A stretch of 33,317 nt of DNA from Planctomycetota bacterium (GCA_031261425.1 JAISJR010000035.1:1-33317), one strand, 5' to 3'; counted from the first letter of the stretch, positions 1 through 8,341 are shown. Numbers and translations are program-made. The notes: generated by a model not told the origin, from the sequence alone.

Positions 1-10
1 AACTAATCGG

Positions 11-226
11 CTGTTTGCCCCGTTAGGGGCAATCTGTCGGTAGAAACGCCGCCGCCATAAAGTCGCGTCCCGTTAGGGACGCAATGTCGGTCTAATTATC
101 ACTAACCAACATTCCGTCCCTCCGGGACGGATTTTTTTCGGGTGGCTTTTTCTACCGACATTTCGTCCCTACGGGACTGCGTCCCCTATCAAGACGACGC
201 TCGTTGATAATAGGATAGGTTCTAAA
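11..226 (+). repeat. Left terminal inverted repeat of the window
   Basis: This stretch is the reverse complement of 33086-33317, with few mismatches and one 15-base gap inside a hairpin. It is a string of short palindromes (for example GTCCCGTTAGGGAC and CGTCCCTACGGGACG) joined by GTCGGTAGAAA/TCTACCGAC motifs. The inner end reads GGATAGGTTCTAAA, and the 21 bases at 213-233 recur at 25324-25344. There is no coding capacity. A dispersed repeat that ended the assembly on both sides is the simplest reading. Confidence 0.9.
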
Positions 227-282
227 AATCAAATATCAAAATCGCTTCGCGTTGTAATTCGTAATTTTTAATTGCTCTTTTA

Positions 283-305
283 CTGCCCACTGCCCACTGC
301 TCACT
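283..305. repeat. Period-7 repeat, CTGCCCA flavour
   Basis: Units CTGCCCA, CTGCCCA, CTGCTCA run directly up to the der stop codon, so read in the der sense they begin right at the stop. The AT-rich sequence just outside (about 230-282) carries the CGCTTCGCG core seen in the other intergenic stem-loops. This is one of several sequence flavours with the same 7-base period in the window. Confidence 0.7.
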
Positions 306-1673
306 CTACTTTTCTTTCCCCGCATATCTCCCGACTTCTTTTTGCGTTTTGAAAATCAGTTTCAGCGGAATGTCGGGGTAGTTCAGCGCCTCGCGGAAGG
401 AGTTCTCCAAGTAGCGCCGGTAACTGTCGTCGAAGACCGCCGGATTGTTGCAAAACAATAAGAACGTCGGCGGGCGCGTTCCGACTTGATTCCCGTAATA
501 AATTTTGCCGATTTTCCCGCCGACCGCCCGCGGATGCCGCTGTTTGAACGCCGCCGCCAACGCCTGATTTATCGCCGCCGTGCGCGTTTCGCGCGACGCC
601 TGCGCCTGCAAATCGCGGCACGCCTTGATGAGGTTCCAGACATTCTCGCCGGTTTTGGCGCTCGCCGCCGCGAGCCGGCAATAATGCAAACCCGGCAAAT
701 TTTCCGCGACGTAATCTTGAAAGCCCGTCAGCGTGATGTCGGGGCGTTGCGCCTTCGCCAAGTCCCATTTGTTCAGCACGATGACGCACGGCTTGTATTC
801 CTCGCGAATTAAATCGCCGAGACGTTTTTCGACTTTGCTGATTTCGGCGGTCGCGTCGAGCATCATCACCACCGCGTCGGCGCGGGAGATGGCGCGTTCG
901 CTCCGCAAATGCCCGAAAAATTCCATCACGTCGTCCATCTGCCCGCGCTTGCGTAAACCGGCGGTGTCGATGGCGACAAATTTTTCGCCGCCGCGTTCGA
1001 TAATCACGTCAACCGAATCGCGCGTCGTGCCGGGCGTGTCGGAAACAATCACCCGCTCGCCGCCGCACAGTTGGTTGACGATGGACGACTTGCCGACGTT
1101 GCGCCGCCCGACGAACGCGATTTTCAATAAATTCAGTCCGCTCACCGGCTCTTCGGTCGGCGTGGGCGGCGGGAGCGCGGTCAGAATCGCGTCTTCGATT
1201 TCGTCCACGTGGCGGTTGCCGAGGGCGCTGACGGGGATAGCGTCGCCGAAACCGAGCGCGTGAAAACTCGGCAAGTTGTCCTCCATTTTCGGCGAATCGA
1301 CTTTGGTGGCGACGAGAATCACTTTGCCTTTTTTTTCCTGCCGCAGACGTTCGGCGACCGTTTGGTCGAGCGGCACCAGCCCGTCGCGGGAATCGACGAG
1401 AAACAGAATGACGGCGGCTTCGGCGATGGCGACGGCGATTTGTTTTTCGACGAGCGTTTCGAGCGACTGTTTATCGACGATGCCGATGCCGCCGGTGTCG
1501 ATGAGGTCGAACGAGCGGTCGTTGATGGTCAGCGGATACAACACGCGGTCGCGGGTAACGCCGGCGAGCGGCGCCTCGATGGCGATGCGACTGCCGGCGA
1601 GCCGGTTGAACAGCGTGGATTTGCCGACATTCGGGCGACCGATAATGGCGACGGCATAGCGGGTGGCGGGCAT
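306..1673 (-). CDS. der: Ribosome biogenesis GTPase Der (EngA)
   Basis: Tandem-GTPase protein that acts in late assembly of the 50S ribosomal subunit. I start it at the ATG giving MPATRYAVAIIGR (455 aa), because the first G domain begins almost at once. An ATG nine codons upstream would add an unconserved MSFPRREKI. Domain 1 shows GRPNVGKST (residues 12-20), a DTGG G3 motif and an unusual ATKVD where NKxD is expected. Domain 2 has GRRNVGKSS, DTAGLR and a canonical NKWD. The C-terminal 90 or so residues match the KH-like domain of the family. Length is typical. It is the last of a run of minus-strand genes, with a heptamer stem-loop upstream and CTGCCCA-type heptamers touching its stop codon. 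Identification is secure. The start is less so, since no strong Shine-Dalgarno is visible. Confidence 0.96.
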   Translation of the reverse strand: MPATRYAVAIIGRPNVGKSTLFNRLAGSRIAIEAPLAGVTRDRVLYPLTINDRSFDLIDTGGIGIVDKQSLETLVEKQIAVAIAEAAVILFLVDSRDGLVPLDQTVAERLRQEKKGKVILVATKVDSPKMEDNLPSFHALGFGDAIPVSALGNRHVDEIEDAILTALPPPTPTEEPVSGLNLLKIAFVGRRNVGKSSIVNQLCGGERVIVSDTPGTTRDSVDVIIERGGEKFVAIDTAGLRKRGQMDDVMEFFGHLRSERAISRADAVVMMLDATAEISKVEKRLGDLIREEYKPCVIVLNKWDLAKAQRPDITLTGFQDYVAENLPGLHYCRLAAASAKTGENVWNLIKACRDLQAQASRETRTAAINQALAAAFKQRHPRAVGGKIGKIYYGNQVGTRPPTFLLFCNNPAVFDDSYRRYLENSFREALNYPDIPLKLIFKTQKEVGRYAGKEK

Positions 1674-1697
1674 TATTTTTTCTCGGCGAGGGAAAGA

Positions 1698-1830
1698 CAA
1701 TTAACAATTTACAATTAACAATTAACAATTGAGGAGTTAATTATCAAAATTTCGCGAAGCGATTTTTAATCATCAAACTCCACCATTGTTAATTGTAAAT
1801 TGTTAATTGTTAATTGTTAATTGTTAATTG
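1698..1830. repeat. Intergenic stem-loop with TTAATTG heptamer arms
   Basis: The left arm is iterated CAATTAA units and the right arm iterated TTAATTG units (period 7). Between them lies a GGAGTT...TTCGCGAAGCGA...AACTCC core, so the whole segment can fold back on itself. It fills the gap between der and the small upstream gene, and its right end runs into that gene's stop codon. Confidence 0.85.
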
Positions 1831-1994
1831 TGTTCGGCGCGTTGGCGCCGTTCGCGGCGCTGGCGCTCGGCGAGATGGCGCGCCGCGAGCGTCGCGATTT
1901 CATCTTCGGTAAATTCCCGCAACGCCGCAATCACCTGCTTGAACACGGCGTTGGATTTGGCGCGGCGATGCGGACGGGTCGGTTGCGCGGACAT
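1824..1994 (-). CDS. Small basic hypothetical protein (56 aa)
   Basis: Short reading frame starting MSAQPTRPHRRAKSN and ending in a charged helix (EDEIATLAARHLAERQRRER). I do not recognise a family. Its codons are GC-rich like the neighbouring real genes, and the frame is bracketed by intergenic stem-loops on both sides, which is why I keep it. The last sense codon and the TAA stop lie inside a CAATTAA heptamer of the adjoining repeat, so the repeat has supplied the present C terminus. A frame extended six codons upstream exists but would run through repeat sequence. The composition fits a small nucleic-acid- or ribosome-associated protein, but that is a guess. Confidence 0.5.
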   Translation of the reverse strand: MSAQPTRPHRRAKSNAVFKQVIAALREFTEDEIATLAARHLAERQRRERRQRAEHN

Positions 1995-2002
1995 TTTTAG
2001 AC

Positions 2003-2077
2003 CAATTAACAATTAAAAATTAACAATTGTGGAGTTTGACGGTCAAAATCGCTTCGCGAAATTTCAATAATTAACTA
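2003..2077. repeat. Half-size heptamer stem-loop
   Basis: CAATTAA units are followed by the GTGGAGTTTGA and CGCTTCGCG core typical of the larger stem-loops, but the right-hand TTAATTG arm is missing. It sits immediately upstream of the 56-aa gene start, where its promoter would be expected. Confidence 0.7.
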
Positions 2078-2097
2078 ACGCCAAATTTCTTAACTGA

Positions 2098-2335
2098 TGT
2101 TACGCGGTCAACAAAAAGACGCGAATTTTACGCATAAAAAAGAGATTCTTTTGTCCACGAATTACACGAATTACACGAAATAAAGAACCGAAAAACGGAC
2201 AAGAAATTTGGAAAGCACACTAGCCTTCGCTTCGCTCGGTTTCGTGTTAATTCGTCTAATTCGTGAAAATTCGTGTTAAGTTCTTTTCGTGTTCATTCGT
2301 GGCTTCTCTTTTTTTTGCGCATAACGTGAGTTTTT
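2098..2335. repeat. Imperfect inverted repeat with CACGAATTA units
   Basis: The left part contains CCACGAATTACACGAATTAC (period 9) and the right part the complementary TTCGTGTTAATTCGTC and TTCATTCGTGG. Outer segments GCATAAAAAAGAGA and TCTCTTTTTTTTGCGC also pair. The left end reads GTTACGCGGTCA, like the outer ends of the MITE-like elements elsewhere. No gene is visible in this 240-base spacer. TTAATTG heptamers follow at about 2335-2354. Confidence 0.7.
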
Positions 2336-2355
2336 AATTGTTAATTGTTAATTGA

Positions 2356-2838
2356 CTACTCAATATCCGGCAACGGCAACTCGTCGTCGAAATCCGCGCG
2401 GCGCGACGGCGCGCGCGGCGGGAAATCGCCGTCGCGCATTTGTTCCGGCGGCAACGGCAACGCCGCCGTGTGGGCGTTTAAGCCGAACTGCGGGTTGAGC
2501 GGAACTTTGCCGTCTTGCGGCAGAGTTTTCCAATCCGGCGATTTGGCAAATTCCACGTCGTCCTCGACGCGCGCCGGCGCAATCGCTTCCGGCGAAATGG
2601 TCGGCGTGGCTTCGTTTTTGGGCGCGGTAAATTCGAGCGGCGGCGCCTCTTCTTTTTTTTCGGCGGCGCGTTGTTGACGGCGGGCGGCTTCGGCTTGTTG
2701 TTGCTCGTCGAGTTCTTTGGCGTAGCGCGCCGCCGCCGATTGCGTGTCCGAATAGGCGACAAAACCCGCCAGCAAACCGCAAAAAAAACACGCGGCAAGC
2801 ACATACGGACGCAAATCTCGTTTTTCGACCACCGGCAT
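2356..2838 (-). CDS. Membrane-anchored hypothetical protein with charged coiled region
   Basis: 160 residues. A single N-terminal hydrophobic segment (about residues 10-29, YVLAACFFCGLLAGFVAY) follows a charged MPVVEKRDLR start, suggesting an inner-membrane anchor with the rest in the periplasm. Residues 35-65 are rich in Q, A, E, K and R with heptad-like spacing (coiled coil). The remainder is proline- and acid-rich and probably disordered. I recognise no family. The next gene in the run, the solute-binding protein, has the same plan of N-terminal anchor and helical spacer, but a 240-bp mobile-type repeat separates them, so an operon is doubtful. Reality is supported by codon use and the clear topology signal. 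Function is unknown. Confidence 0.65.
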   Translation of the reverse strand: MPVVEKRDLRPYVLAACFFCGLLAGFVAYSDTQSAAARYAKELDEQQQAEAARRQQRAAEKKEEAPPLEFTAPKNEATPTISPEAIAPARVEDDVEFAKSPDWKTLPQDGKVPLNPQFGLNAHTAALPLPPEQMRDGDFPPRAPSRRADFDDELPLPDIE

Positions 2839-2886
2839 ATTTTTACCGACAATTAACCATTAAAAATTAAGAATTAAAAATTTGAG

Positions 2887-3125
2887 TTACGCGGTCATCC
2901 TCATTCGCGCGATTGCTCTATTCAATTGCCACGCCTTTTAAGGCGTGGTGGGCAAGTAAAAAAAAAGAAAGGGCTTTAGCCCAAAATAAAAAATGCGGTT
3001 TCATTCCATCGGCTTTAGCCAAATTATTGTTTGGGCTAAAGCCCATTTCTTAAAGAGAACGCCGACCACGCCCTAAAGGGCGTGGCAATTGAATAGAGCA
3101 ACGCCAATTTTCGTTGACCGCGTAA
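2887..3125. mobile_element. MITE-like palindromic element (239 bp)
   Basis: The outer ends are exact inverted repeats, TTACGCGGTCA at 2887-2897 and TGACCGCGTAA at 3115-3125. A second pair of 23-base arms lies inside (2913-2935 with 3079-3101, containing CAATTGAATAGAGCAA). Smaller hairpins lie inside those (GCCACGCC...GGCGTGG and GGGCTTTAGCCC). There is no reading frame of note. Its ends match other elements in this window. Confidence 0.75.
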
Positions 3126-3179
3126 ATCGAGTCCCTAATTTTTAATTGTAGTCATTACCTCTCGCGCGAAAAGAAAGGT

Positions 3180-5093
3180 TCACGGCGACCATTGGAACGC
3201 CTCCGCCATTCCCAAGCGGTAAATCAGGGCGTTGCGGATTTCTTTCTTTTGCGCGATGAGCGCGACGTTGCTCAATAAAAACATATACGGCTGTTCGGCG
3301 GCGACCAAGCGGTAGAACTCGCGGTAAATCGCCACGCGCTTGACCGGGTCGATTTCCCGCCGTCCGGCTTCCATCAACCGGTCGGCGTCGGCGTTGACGA
3401 AACTGACGTGATTGCTTGAACCGCTCAACGCGGCTTGCGAGCCGTGCCACACTTGATAGGGGTCGGGTTCGAGCACGCCCGTCCAGCCCATCACGCAGGC
3501 GTCGAAGGATTTTTCTTCCAACTTCTGCACGACGACGCTCCAATCGAGCGCGTTGACCTGCATATCAATCCCGGCGTTTTTCAGTTCCGCCTGCATAATC
3601 GTCGCGATTTGCCGCCGCAAGGTGTTGGTGCTGTTGTAAATCAGCGTGAACGCAAAGTTGCGTTTTTTGCCGTCGATGATTTTATCGAGAAAGCCGTCGC
3701 CGTCCGAGTCCGTCCAACCGGCGGCGGCGAGCAGTTCTTTCGCGGTCGGCGGGTCGTAGGGAATCGCCGGCATTTCCGGGTCGGCGTAGGGCGAATTTTT
3801 GACAAAAGGTCCGTCGCACAAGCGCCCGAATCCTTGATACACCTCGCGCAAAATCCGGTCGCGGTCAATCAACATCGCTAGCGCCCGCCGCGTCCGCCGG
3901 TCGGCGAACAGCGGATTTTTCAGATTCCAACCGATGTAAGACCACGAAGTTGCCGGCGGCTCATATTGATATTTCTCGAACGCATAATCGCGCGGTGCGG
4001 CGCCGGACGCTTTCGTTTCTTCCCACGCGCGCGCGTCGTCCGCGGCGGTCAAGAGGTCGGGCGTAATCACGCGAAATTTCGGCGCGGGCGTTTCTTTCGT
4101 CCATTGTTCCGGCATCAAGCCCAAATCGCTGAGCGACCCTTTTTGCAATTCGACCAATTGAATACTCGGTTCGGGAATGACGCGCCAGACGATTTTTTCC
4201 GCGAACGGTTTTAGCCCGTAATAATCGGGAAACAATTCAAAAGTCAGCGAGTCGTTCGGCTTGTATTCGGCGAAACGGTAAGCCCCGCAACCGACGACCC
4301 ACATATTGCGCGGCGTGGATTTCAGATAGTCGGCAAATTCCGCGTCGGTCATTTGCGGGTCGGGACGAAAATAATGGCGCGGCAACGGCGACAAGCCCAA
4401 CGTGAACACCGTGCTTAACGAGTAGGGCTCGCGCCATTCGACGCGCAACGTGTGGTCGTCGAGCGCGGTGAGCGACTTCATCATTTCATAATAATTGCGT
4501 AGCGAGTCGCAGGGGATGGCGGGGTTTTGCAAACACTCCCAAAAGAAAACGAAGTCGTCCGCCGTAACCGGTTTCGCCGGAATTTTTTCTTGGGTGAGCG
4601 GGTCGGTGTAAGGGTGCCACTTGGCGTTGCGCCGCAGTTTGATGGTGAACACCAAGCCGTCGTCGCTGACGCGCCAACTCTCCGCCAACTTCGGCTCCCA
4701 TTCGAGCGGGCGGGCTAAATTGCGCTCCGCCAGCGAATCGTTGCACAAATCCCACACCGCGCCGGTGGTTTGCTCGCTCCGAATCAGCGAATTGAAATTG
4801 CCGGAAAAAGACGAGACCGCCGAGACGCGGGTGTAGCCGCGTTGCCCGTCGCGCGGGAAAAATTCGGCGTTGGCGAACGGGACGCCGGTCGGGGCGGCGG
4901 TTGAGTCGGCAGACGAGCGCGCCGCGCTCGTTGGCGGCGCGTGGCGGAATTGTTGATTGAGTTGGCGCAACGCCTCGGTGTTCTCGGCAATCGCCATCGT
5001 TACGCGGCTATACGAATCGACCAGCAAATACAAGCCGACCGCGAGCAAGCCGCAAATCAACGACAGCAACACGGCGGTGAAGTTTGAGCGCAT
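3180..5093 (-). CDS. ABC transporter substrate-binding protein, family 5 (peptide/opine type)
   Basis: 637 residues. An N-terminal hydrophobic segment (residues 8-25) without a convincing lipobox is followed by a short helical spacer (about 30-50). The rest is an SBP_bac_5 fold, as in OppA/DppA. Support includes a ligand-domain start with LAESWRVSDDGLVFTIKLR, the SYIGWNLKNPLFADRRTRRA segment typical of domain III, AAGWTDSDGDGFLD (an EF-hand-like calcium loop common in these proteins) and DACVMGWTG near the C terminus. Such proteins capture oligopeptides or similar solutes for an ABC importer. No permease or ATPase gene is nearby, so its partner must lie elsewhere. It appears membrane-anchored by an uncleaved helix rather than by lipid. 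The ligand cannot be told from sequence. Confidence 0.9.
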   Translation of the reverse strand: MRSNFTAVLLSLICGLLAVGLYLLVDSYSRVTMAIAENTEALRQLNQQFRHAPPTSAARSSADSTAAPTGVPFANAEFFPRDGQRGYTRVSAVSSFSGNFNSLIRSEQTTGAVWDLCNDSLAERNLARPLEWEPKLAESWRVSDDGLVFTIKLRRNAKWHPYTDPLTQEKIPAKPVTADDFVFFWECLQNPAIPCDSLRNYYEMMKSLTALDDHTLRVEWREPYSLSTVFTLGLSPLPRHYFRPDPQMTDAEFADYLKSTPRNMWVVGCGAYRFAEYKPNDSLTFELFPDYYGLKPFAEKIVWRVIPEPSIQLVELQKGSLSDLGLMPEQWTKETPAPKFRVITPDLLTAADDARAWEETKASGAAPRDYAFEKYQYEPPATSWSYIGWNLKNPLFADRRTRRALAMLIDRDRILREVYQGFGRLCDGPFVKNSPYADPEMPAIPYDPPTAKELLAAAGWTDSDGDGFLDKIIDGKKRNFAFTLIYNSTNTLRRQIATIMQAELKNAGIDMQVNALDWSVVVQKLEEKSFDACVMGWTGVLEPDPYQVWHGSQAALSGSSNHVSFVNADADRLMEAGRREIDPVKRVAIYREFYRLVAAEQPYMFLLSNVALIAQKKEIRNALIYRLGMAEAFQWSP

Positions 5094-5125
5094 TTTTTAG
5101 ATTCTCCGTTGGGTAGAGCAATTCA

Positions 5126-5236
5126 CAATTAACAATTAACAATTAACAATTGTGGAGTTTAATTTTTTAATTCGCTTCGCGCCATTTCTAATAATTATTC
5201 CTCAATTGTTAATTGTGAATTGTTAATTGTTAATTG
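5126..5236. repeat. Intergenic stem-loop with TTAATTG heptamer arms
   Basis: CAATTAA units (left) and TTAATTG units (right) flank a TGTGGAGTTTAA / CGCTTCGCG core. It fills the gap between the solute-binding protein and the DMT transporter. In the sense of the transporter gene the repeat begins three bases after its stop codon. Confidence 0.85.
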
Positions 5237-5239
5237 GTT

Positions 5240-6127
5240 TCAGTGCCACCACGCGAGTAGCGTTACGCCGAGCAAAATCACCGCCAACGCGCCGCCTTTT
5301 GCCGCGACGTTTTTATCGTGAAAATAATACGCGCCGGCGGTGAACGCAATCACCACGCTGCATCGCCGCACTAAATCCACTTGCGAAATCGGCGTATTCG
5401 GCAAACTGAGCGCGTAAAAATAAAGATAGTCGGCGAGTATCAACAACACGCCGCTTAACGGAATGGAAAATCGCCAATGAAATTTCAGCGGCGATTGACC
5501 GCGGACGCGAGCGCGGCTGATGAGCCAAAAAATTCCGAGCGCCGCGACCAACTCGACGGCATACCAAAATTGCATCGTTTCGCGCGGCACCAACGCCACC
5601 GCGATAAGAAATTTATTATAGAGCGTCGAACCCGCCGCGAGCAACGTGCCGGCGGCGAGCCAATGCAAACCGCGATGCCGCGCGAAAGAAATCCCCTCGC
5701 GATTGCCGAGGAGCGAAAAGAGCGCGTAGCCGCCGAAAATGACCGCAGCCGCCGCCGCTTGTCCGAGCGTCGGAATTTCATTATACAGCGCGACGCCGCC
5801 GAAAAACGTCCACAGCGGCGAACTCGAACGAATCGGCGCGGCAATCGAAATCGGCAATTCGCGCAAGCCGTAATACACGCCGACAAAACTCGTCGCGACC
5901 AACAGGGATTTAATCAATACGAGCGCCGGAATATCGAAATCGACGGCGACGACCTCCCGCCACCGCCCGCCGGCGAGCAGTCCGGCGACATAAAATCCCG
6001 ACCCGCACAACGTCGCGTAAAACAGCACCGGCATCAGCGCGTTGCCGCGCACCGCGTGCTTGACGCTCAAACTATAAAAGCCCAAAAACACCGCCGAAAT
6101 CAGCACCGGTAAAAACCACGTGGTCAT
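5240..6127 (-). CDS. EamA/DMT-superfamily transporter (about ten membrane helices)
   Basis: 295 residues, almost entirely hydrophobic, with the two-repeat pattern of the drug/metabolite transporter superfamily. Each half carries about five helices, for example WFLPVLISAVFLGFYSLSVK at the N terminus and GGALAVILLGVTLLAWW at the C terminus. The start is the ATG giving MTTWFLPVL, which has GGA about eight bases upstream. An in-frame GTG four codons earlier lacks a binding site. Family members export or import small metabolites such as amino acids, nucleosides or sugars, and the substrate cannot be predicted here. The neighbouring binding protein belongs to a different transporter class and is probably unrelated. 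It is the most upstream gene of the minus-strand run. Confidence 0.85.
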   Translation of the reverse strand: MTTWFLPVLISAVFLGFYSLSVKHAVRGNALMPVLFYATLCGSGFYVAGLLAGGRWREVVAVDFDIPALVLIKSLLVATSFVGVYYGLRELPISIAAPIRSSSPLWTFFGGVALYNEIPTLGQAAAAAVIFGGYALFSLLGNREGISFARHRGLHWLAAGTLLAAGSTLYNKFLIAVALVPRETMQFWYAVELVAALGIFWLISRARVRGQSPLKFHWRFSIPLSGVLLILADYLYFYALSLPNTPISQVDLVRRCSVVIAFTAGAYYFHDKNVAAKGGALAVILLGVTLLAWWH

Positions 6128-6189
6128 TTTTTGTTCCACGGGAAAATGGAATGGAATTGTTTATCAGTCGTTTGACGCAGAACATTTTT

Positions 6190-6536
6190 TATCATCAAAT
6201 CCGCTAATCGCGCTGAAAGCGCGGCACATATCAGCCCAGGGTAAGGCACACGCTCTATCGTGCCGCCACCCTGGGTAGCGGTTGATTGATAAATAAATCC
6301 GACAGTCCCGCCGCGCGGTTGGCGGCGGCAAACGCCGCCTCCGGCGGCGAGAGCGGTTCGCCAAAACGCGGCGAACCGTCCAATTTCGGTTGGCGCTGAT
6401 GCGCCGTCTTTACCCAGGGTGGCGCGACGATAGAGCGTGTCGCTTACCCTGGGCTGATATGTTTCGCGCTACGGGACTGCGTCCCTTTCAGCGCGGCTGT
6501 TGGAATAAATTATCAAAACGCAACCAATCGCGTAAC
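6190..6536. mobile_element. MITE-like palindromic element, CCAGGGTAAG type
   Basis: Long palindromic segment whose right end reads CTGTTGGAATAAATTATC and then CGCGTAAC. Inside are AGCCCAGGGTAAG / CTTACCCTGGGCT arms, CACCCTGGGT blocks and GCCGCCTCCGGCGGC. Most of it recurs in opposite orientation at 29416-29790 and in part at 31375-31726. Several apparent short reading frames within it are translations of the repeat and not genes. The left boundary is approximate. Confidence 0.75.
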
Positions 6537-6570
6537 CTCAGTTCTTAAATTCTGCATTCTTCATTCAGAA

Positions 6571-6598
6571 TTGTAAATTTCCCGCCCCACGCTACAAT
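6571..6598 (+). promoter_or_regulatory. Probable sigma-70-type promoter
   Basis: TTGTAA (6571-6576) and TACAAT (6593-6598) are separated by 16 bases, four and five matches to the -35 and -10 consensus. Transcription would start near 6605, just ahead of the siroheme protein gene. It lies immediately downstream of a MITE-like element. It is seen by eye only. Confidence 0.45.
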
Positions 6599-6638
6599 CG
6601 CCATTTATCACTTTAATCGGTTGTTTCAGGGGAATACA

Positions 6639-7556
6639 ATGGTCAAAAAAGATAAAAACGCGCCCGCGCCGGCAAACGCGCCGGTCGATGTCGCGGCGCT
6701 CAAAAAAAACGGCTTTATGCCGCAAAAACAGCCGAATTTATTTTCGATGCGCCTGAAAGTAACCGGCGGGCAAGTGACGGCGGCGCAACTGCGCCATATC
6801 GCCGCCATCGCGGAAAAATACGGGCGCGGCTACGCGCATTTCACCTCGCGGCAGAGCGTCGAAATTCCGTTTGTCGCGCTCGCCGATATTGACGCGCTCA
6901 AACAAGACCTCGCCGGCGTCATCGAAATCAGTTCCGGCGGCGCGCGCGTGCGCACGATTACCGCCTGTCAAGGCGCGGCGGTTTGCGCGAGCGGCAAAAT
7001 CGACACCACCGCGCTCGCGGACGAACTCGACCGCCGGTATTTCGGACGGGCGTTGCCGCACAAATTCAAAATCGGCGTTACCGGTTGCAAAAATAACTGC
7101 CTGAAAGCGGAAGAAAACGACCTTGGCATTAAGGGCGGCGTGTTGCCGAAATGGCAAAAAAAGAAATGCAATTTCTGCGGCGCGTGCGTCAAAATTTGTC
7201 CGGCGAAAACGCTGACGCTGACGGATAAAAAAATCACGGTCGGCGACGCCTGCCGCTATTGCGGGCAATGCGTGAAAATTTGCCCGCCAAAAGCGTGGAG
7301 CGGCAAAAACGGCTATGTGTTGTCGTTCGGCGGAATGTTCGGCAATCAGATTCAACCCGGCGCGCGCCTACTGCCGTTCTTGCGCGACCGCGCCGACGTT
7401 TTCCGCGCCGCCGACGCGGTGTTGGCGTTTTTCGCGGCAAACGGCAAAGCCGGCGAACGGTTAGGAAAACTTTTAGCCCGCGCCGGCGCGGAAAAACTGC
7501 GGGCGGCGTTGGAAGCGGCGGTTGCGAGCGCTCATTCTTTCAACGCTAAACTCTGA
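6639..7556 (+). CDS. AsrC-like siroheme/4Fe-4S protein with two ferredoxin clusters
   Basis: 305 residues; the ATG follows AGGGG at good spacing. An N-terminal nitrite/sulfite reductase half-domain (about 25-100) leads into a siroheme/[4Fe-4S] signature, CQGAAVC (C-x5-C) and GCKNNC (C-x3-C). Two ferredoxin motifs follow, CNFCGACVKICP and CRYCGQCVKICP, then a helical C-terminal tail. This is the layout of anaerobic sulfite reductase subunit C and related small dissimilatory-type reductases, which reduce sulfite or nitrite with electrons passed along iron-sulphur clusters. No AsrA/AsrB, DsrAB or siroheme synthesis gene is adjacent, so the electron donor and real substrate are unknown. It probably forms a unit with the next gene 68 bases downstream. 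The family is secure, the substrate is not. Confidence 0.85.
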   Translation: MVKKDKNAPAPANAPVDVAALKKNGFMPQKQPNLFSMRLKVTGGQVTAAQLRHIAAIAEKYGRGYAHFTSRQSVEIPFVALADIDALKQDLAGVIEISSGGARVRTITACQGAAVCASGKIDTTALADELDRRYFGRALPHKFKIGVTGCKNNCLKAEENDLGIKGGVLPKWQKKKCNFCGACVKICPAKTLTLTDKKITVGDACRYCGQCVKICPPKAWSGKNGYVLSFGGMFGNQIQPGARLLPFLRDRADVFRAADAVLAFFAANGKAGERLGKLLARAGAEKLRAALEAAVASAHSFNAKL

Positions 7557-7624
7557 ATTTGCCCCGCCGCGCGTTTTGGTTAAACTCCGCCGTCAAAATT
7601 TGTCAATTCTGCGGAGGTTTTTTT

Positions 7625-8341
7625 ATGAGTTTGATACAAATCACCGACCGGCGCGGCGGCGTGTTTGAGACCGTCGTCACTTTCACCTACGGCGAATGTG
7701 CCCGTCTGCCGTTTAACGCGCTCCGTAAAATCAACGCCCGTCTCGACCAAATTCGCGACGGTGGCGTCAAAGCCACCGCGCAATTCAATTTGCGCCAGCC
7801 CGCCGAAGCCGCGAATTTTATCGAAGTCCTCGACCTGTTCGGCGAAGACGGCTCCTACGTCCACGGCTCGCCCGCCGACCCCGCCGACCTGAAAAAAGAA
7901 ACGCCGCGCGACGACGAGACGCCGCGTCCGTGGCGCGCCGAAAGCGAAAAAAAGTCGGCTACCGACTTGCGGTCGGCTACCGACGGTCAGCCGCTTCCCG
8001 CCGTGCCGTCGATACTGGCGGACGACGAAGCGGTTAGCGGCGACGACGGTTTGGAAATCGAAAAAGAATTATTTGCCGCGGACGATTGGCAAAAACGCGC
8101 CGATGCCGCTATCGCGCAAGCGCTCGCCGAACACGAAAACCGCGAAGAAACGCTGGCGCGCGTGGCGAAAGTCGCCGGCGACCGTTGCCCCGAAGCGCAG
8201 ACCCGCGCCACGCTCATTCAAATTCTCTGGGAGAAATTTCAGGACGAGGCGTATGTCGCCGCTTTCCTTAAACGCCGGGAATGGGACAACGTTACCGCCG
8301 AAGAAATCAGCGCCGCCGTCAACCGCGAAACGACGGCGTAA
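7625..8341 (+). CDS. Hypothetical protein, acidic, partner of the siroheme protein
   Basis: 238 residues. The start MSLIQITDRRGG is fixed by GGAGG nine bases upstream. I recognise no family. The N-terminal 80 residues look folded (alternating hydrophobic pattern, VFETVVTFTYGEC, INARLDQIRDGGVKATAQF). Residues 85-150 are acidic and low-complexity, and the C-terminal 90 are helical with conserved-looking aromatic residues (ILWEKFQDEAYVAAFLKRREW). The middle region carries two copies of GTCGGCTACCGAC (7954-7966, 7972-7984), which resemble intergenic repeat motifs and encode a repeated SATD. It is co-oriented with the siroheme protein and only 68 bases away, so co-transcription is likely. The gene ends before a 54-bp palindrome. 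A redox or assembly partner role is inference from position only. Confidence 0.7.
   Translation: MSLIQITDRRGGVFETVVTFTYGECARLPFNALRKINARLDQIRDGGVKATAQFNLRQPAEAANFIEVLDLFGEDGSYVHGSPADPADLKKETPRDDETPRPWRAESEKKSATDLRSATDGQPLPAVPSILADDEAVSGDDGLEIEKELFAADDWQKRADAAIAQALAEHENREETLARVAKVAGDRCPEAQTRATLIQILWEKFQDEAYVAAFLKRREWDNVTAEEISAAVNRETTA

Noticed and set aside
1674-1700. Nine extra codons at the start of der
   Set aside because: The added residues are not conserved, and the G1 motif follows the internal ATG at the normal distance.
3180-6127. Solute-binding protein and DMT transporter as one uptake system
   Set aside because: They belong to different transport classes (ABC versus secondary carrier) and are separated by a stem-loop.
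6164-6364. Open frames in 6164-6364, 29371-29806 and 31296-31577 with similar translations (…GRACRLPWAD…)
   Set aside because: They are translations of the MITE-like repeat, occur in both orientations and contain its palindromes. They have no ribosome sites.
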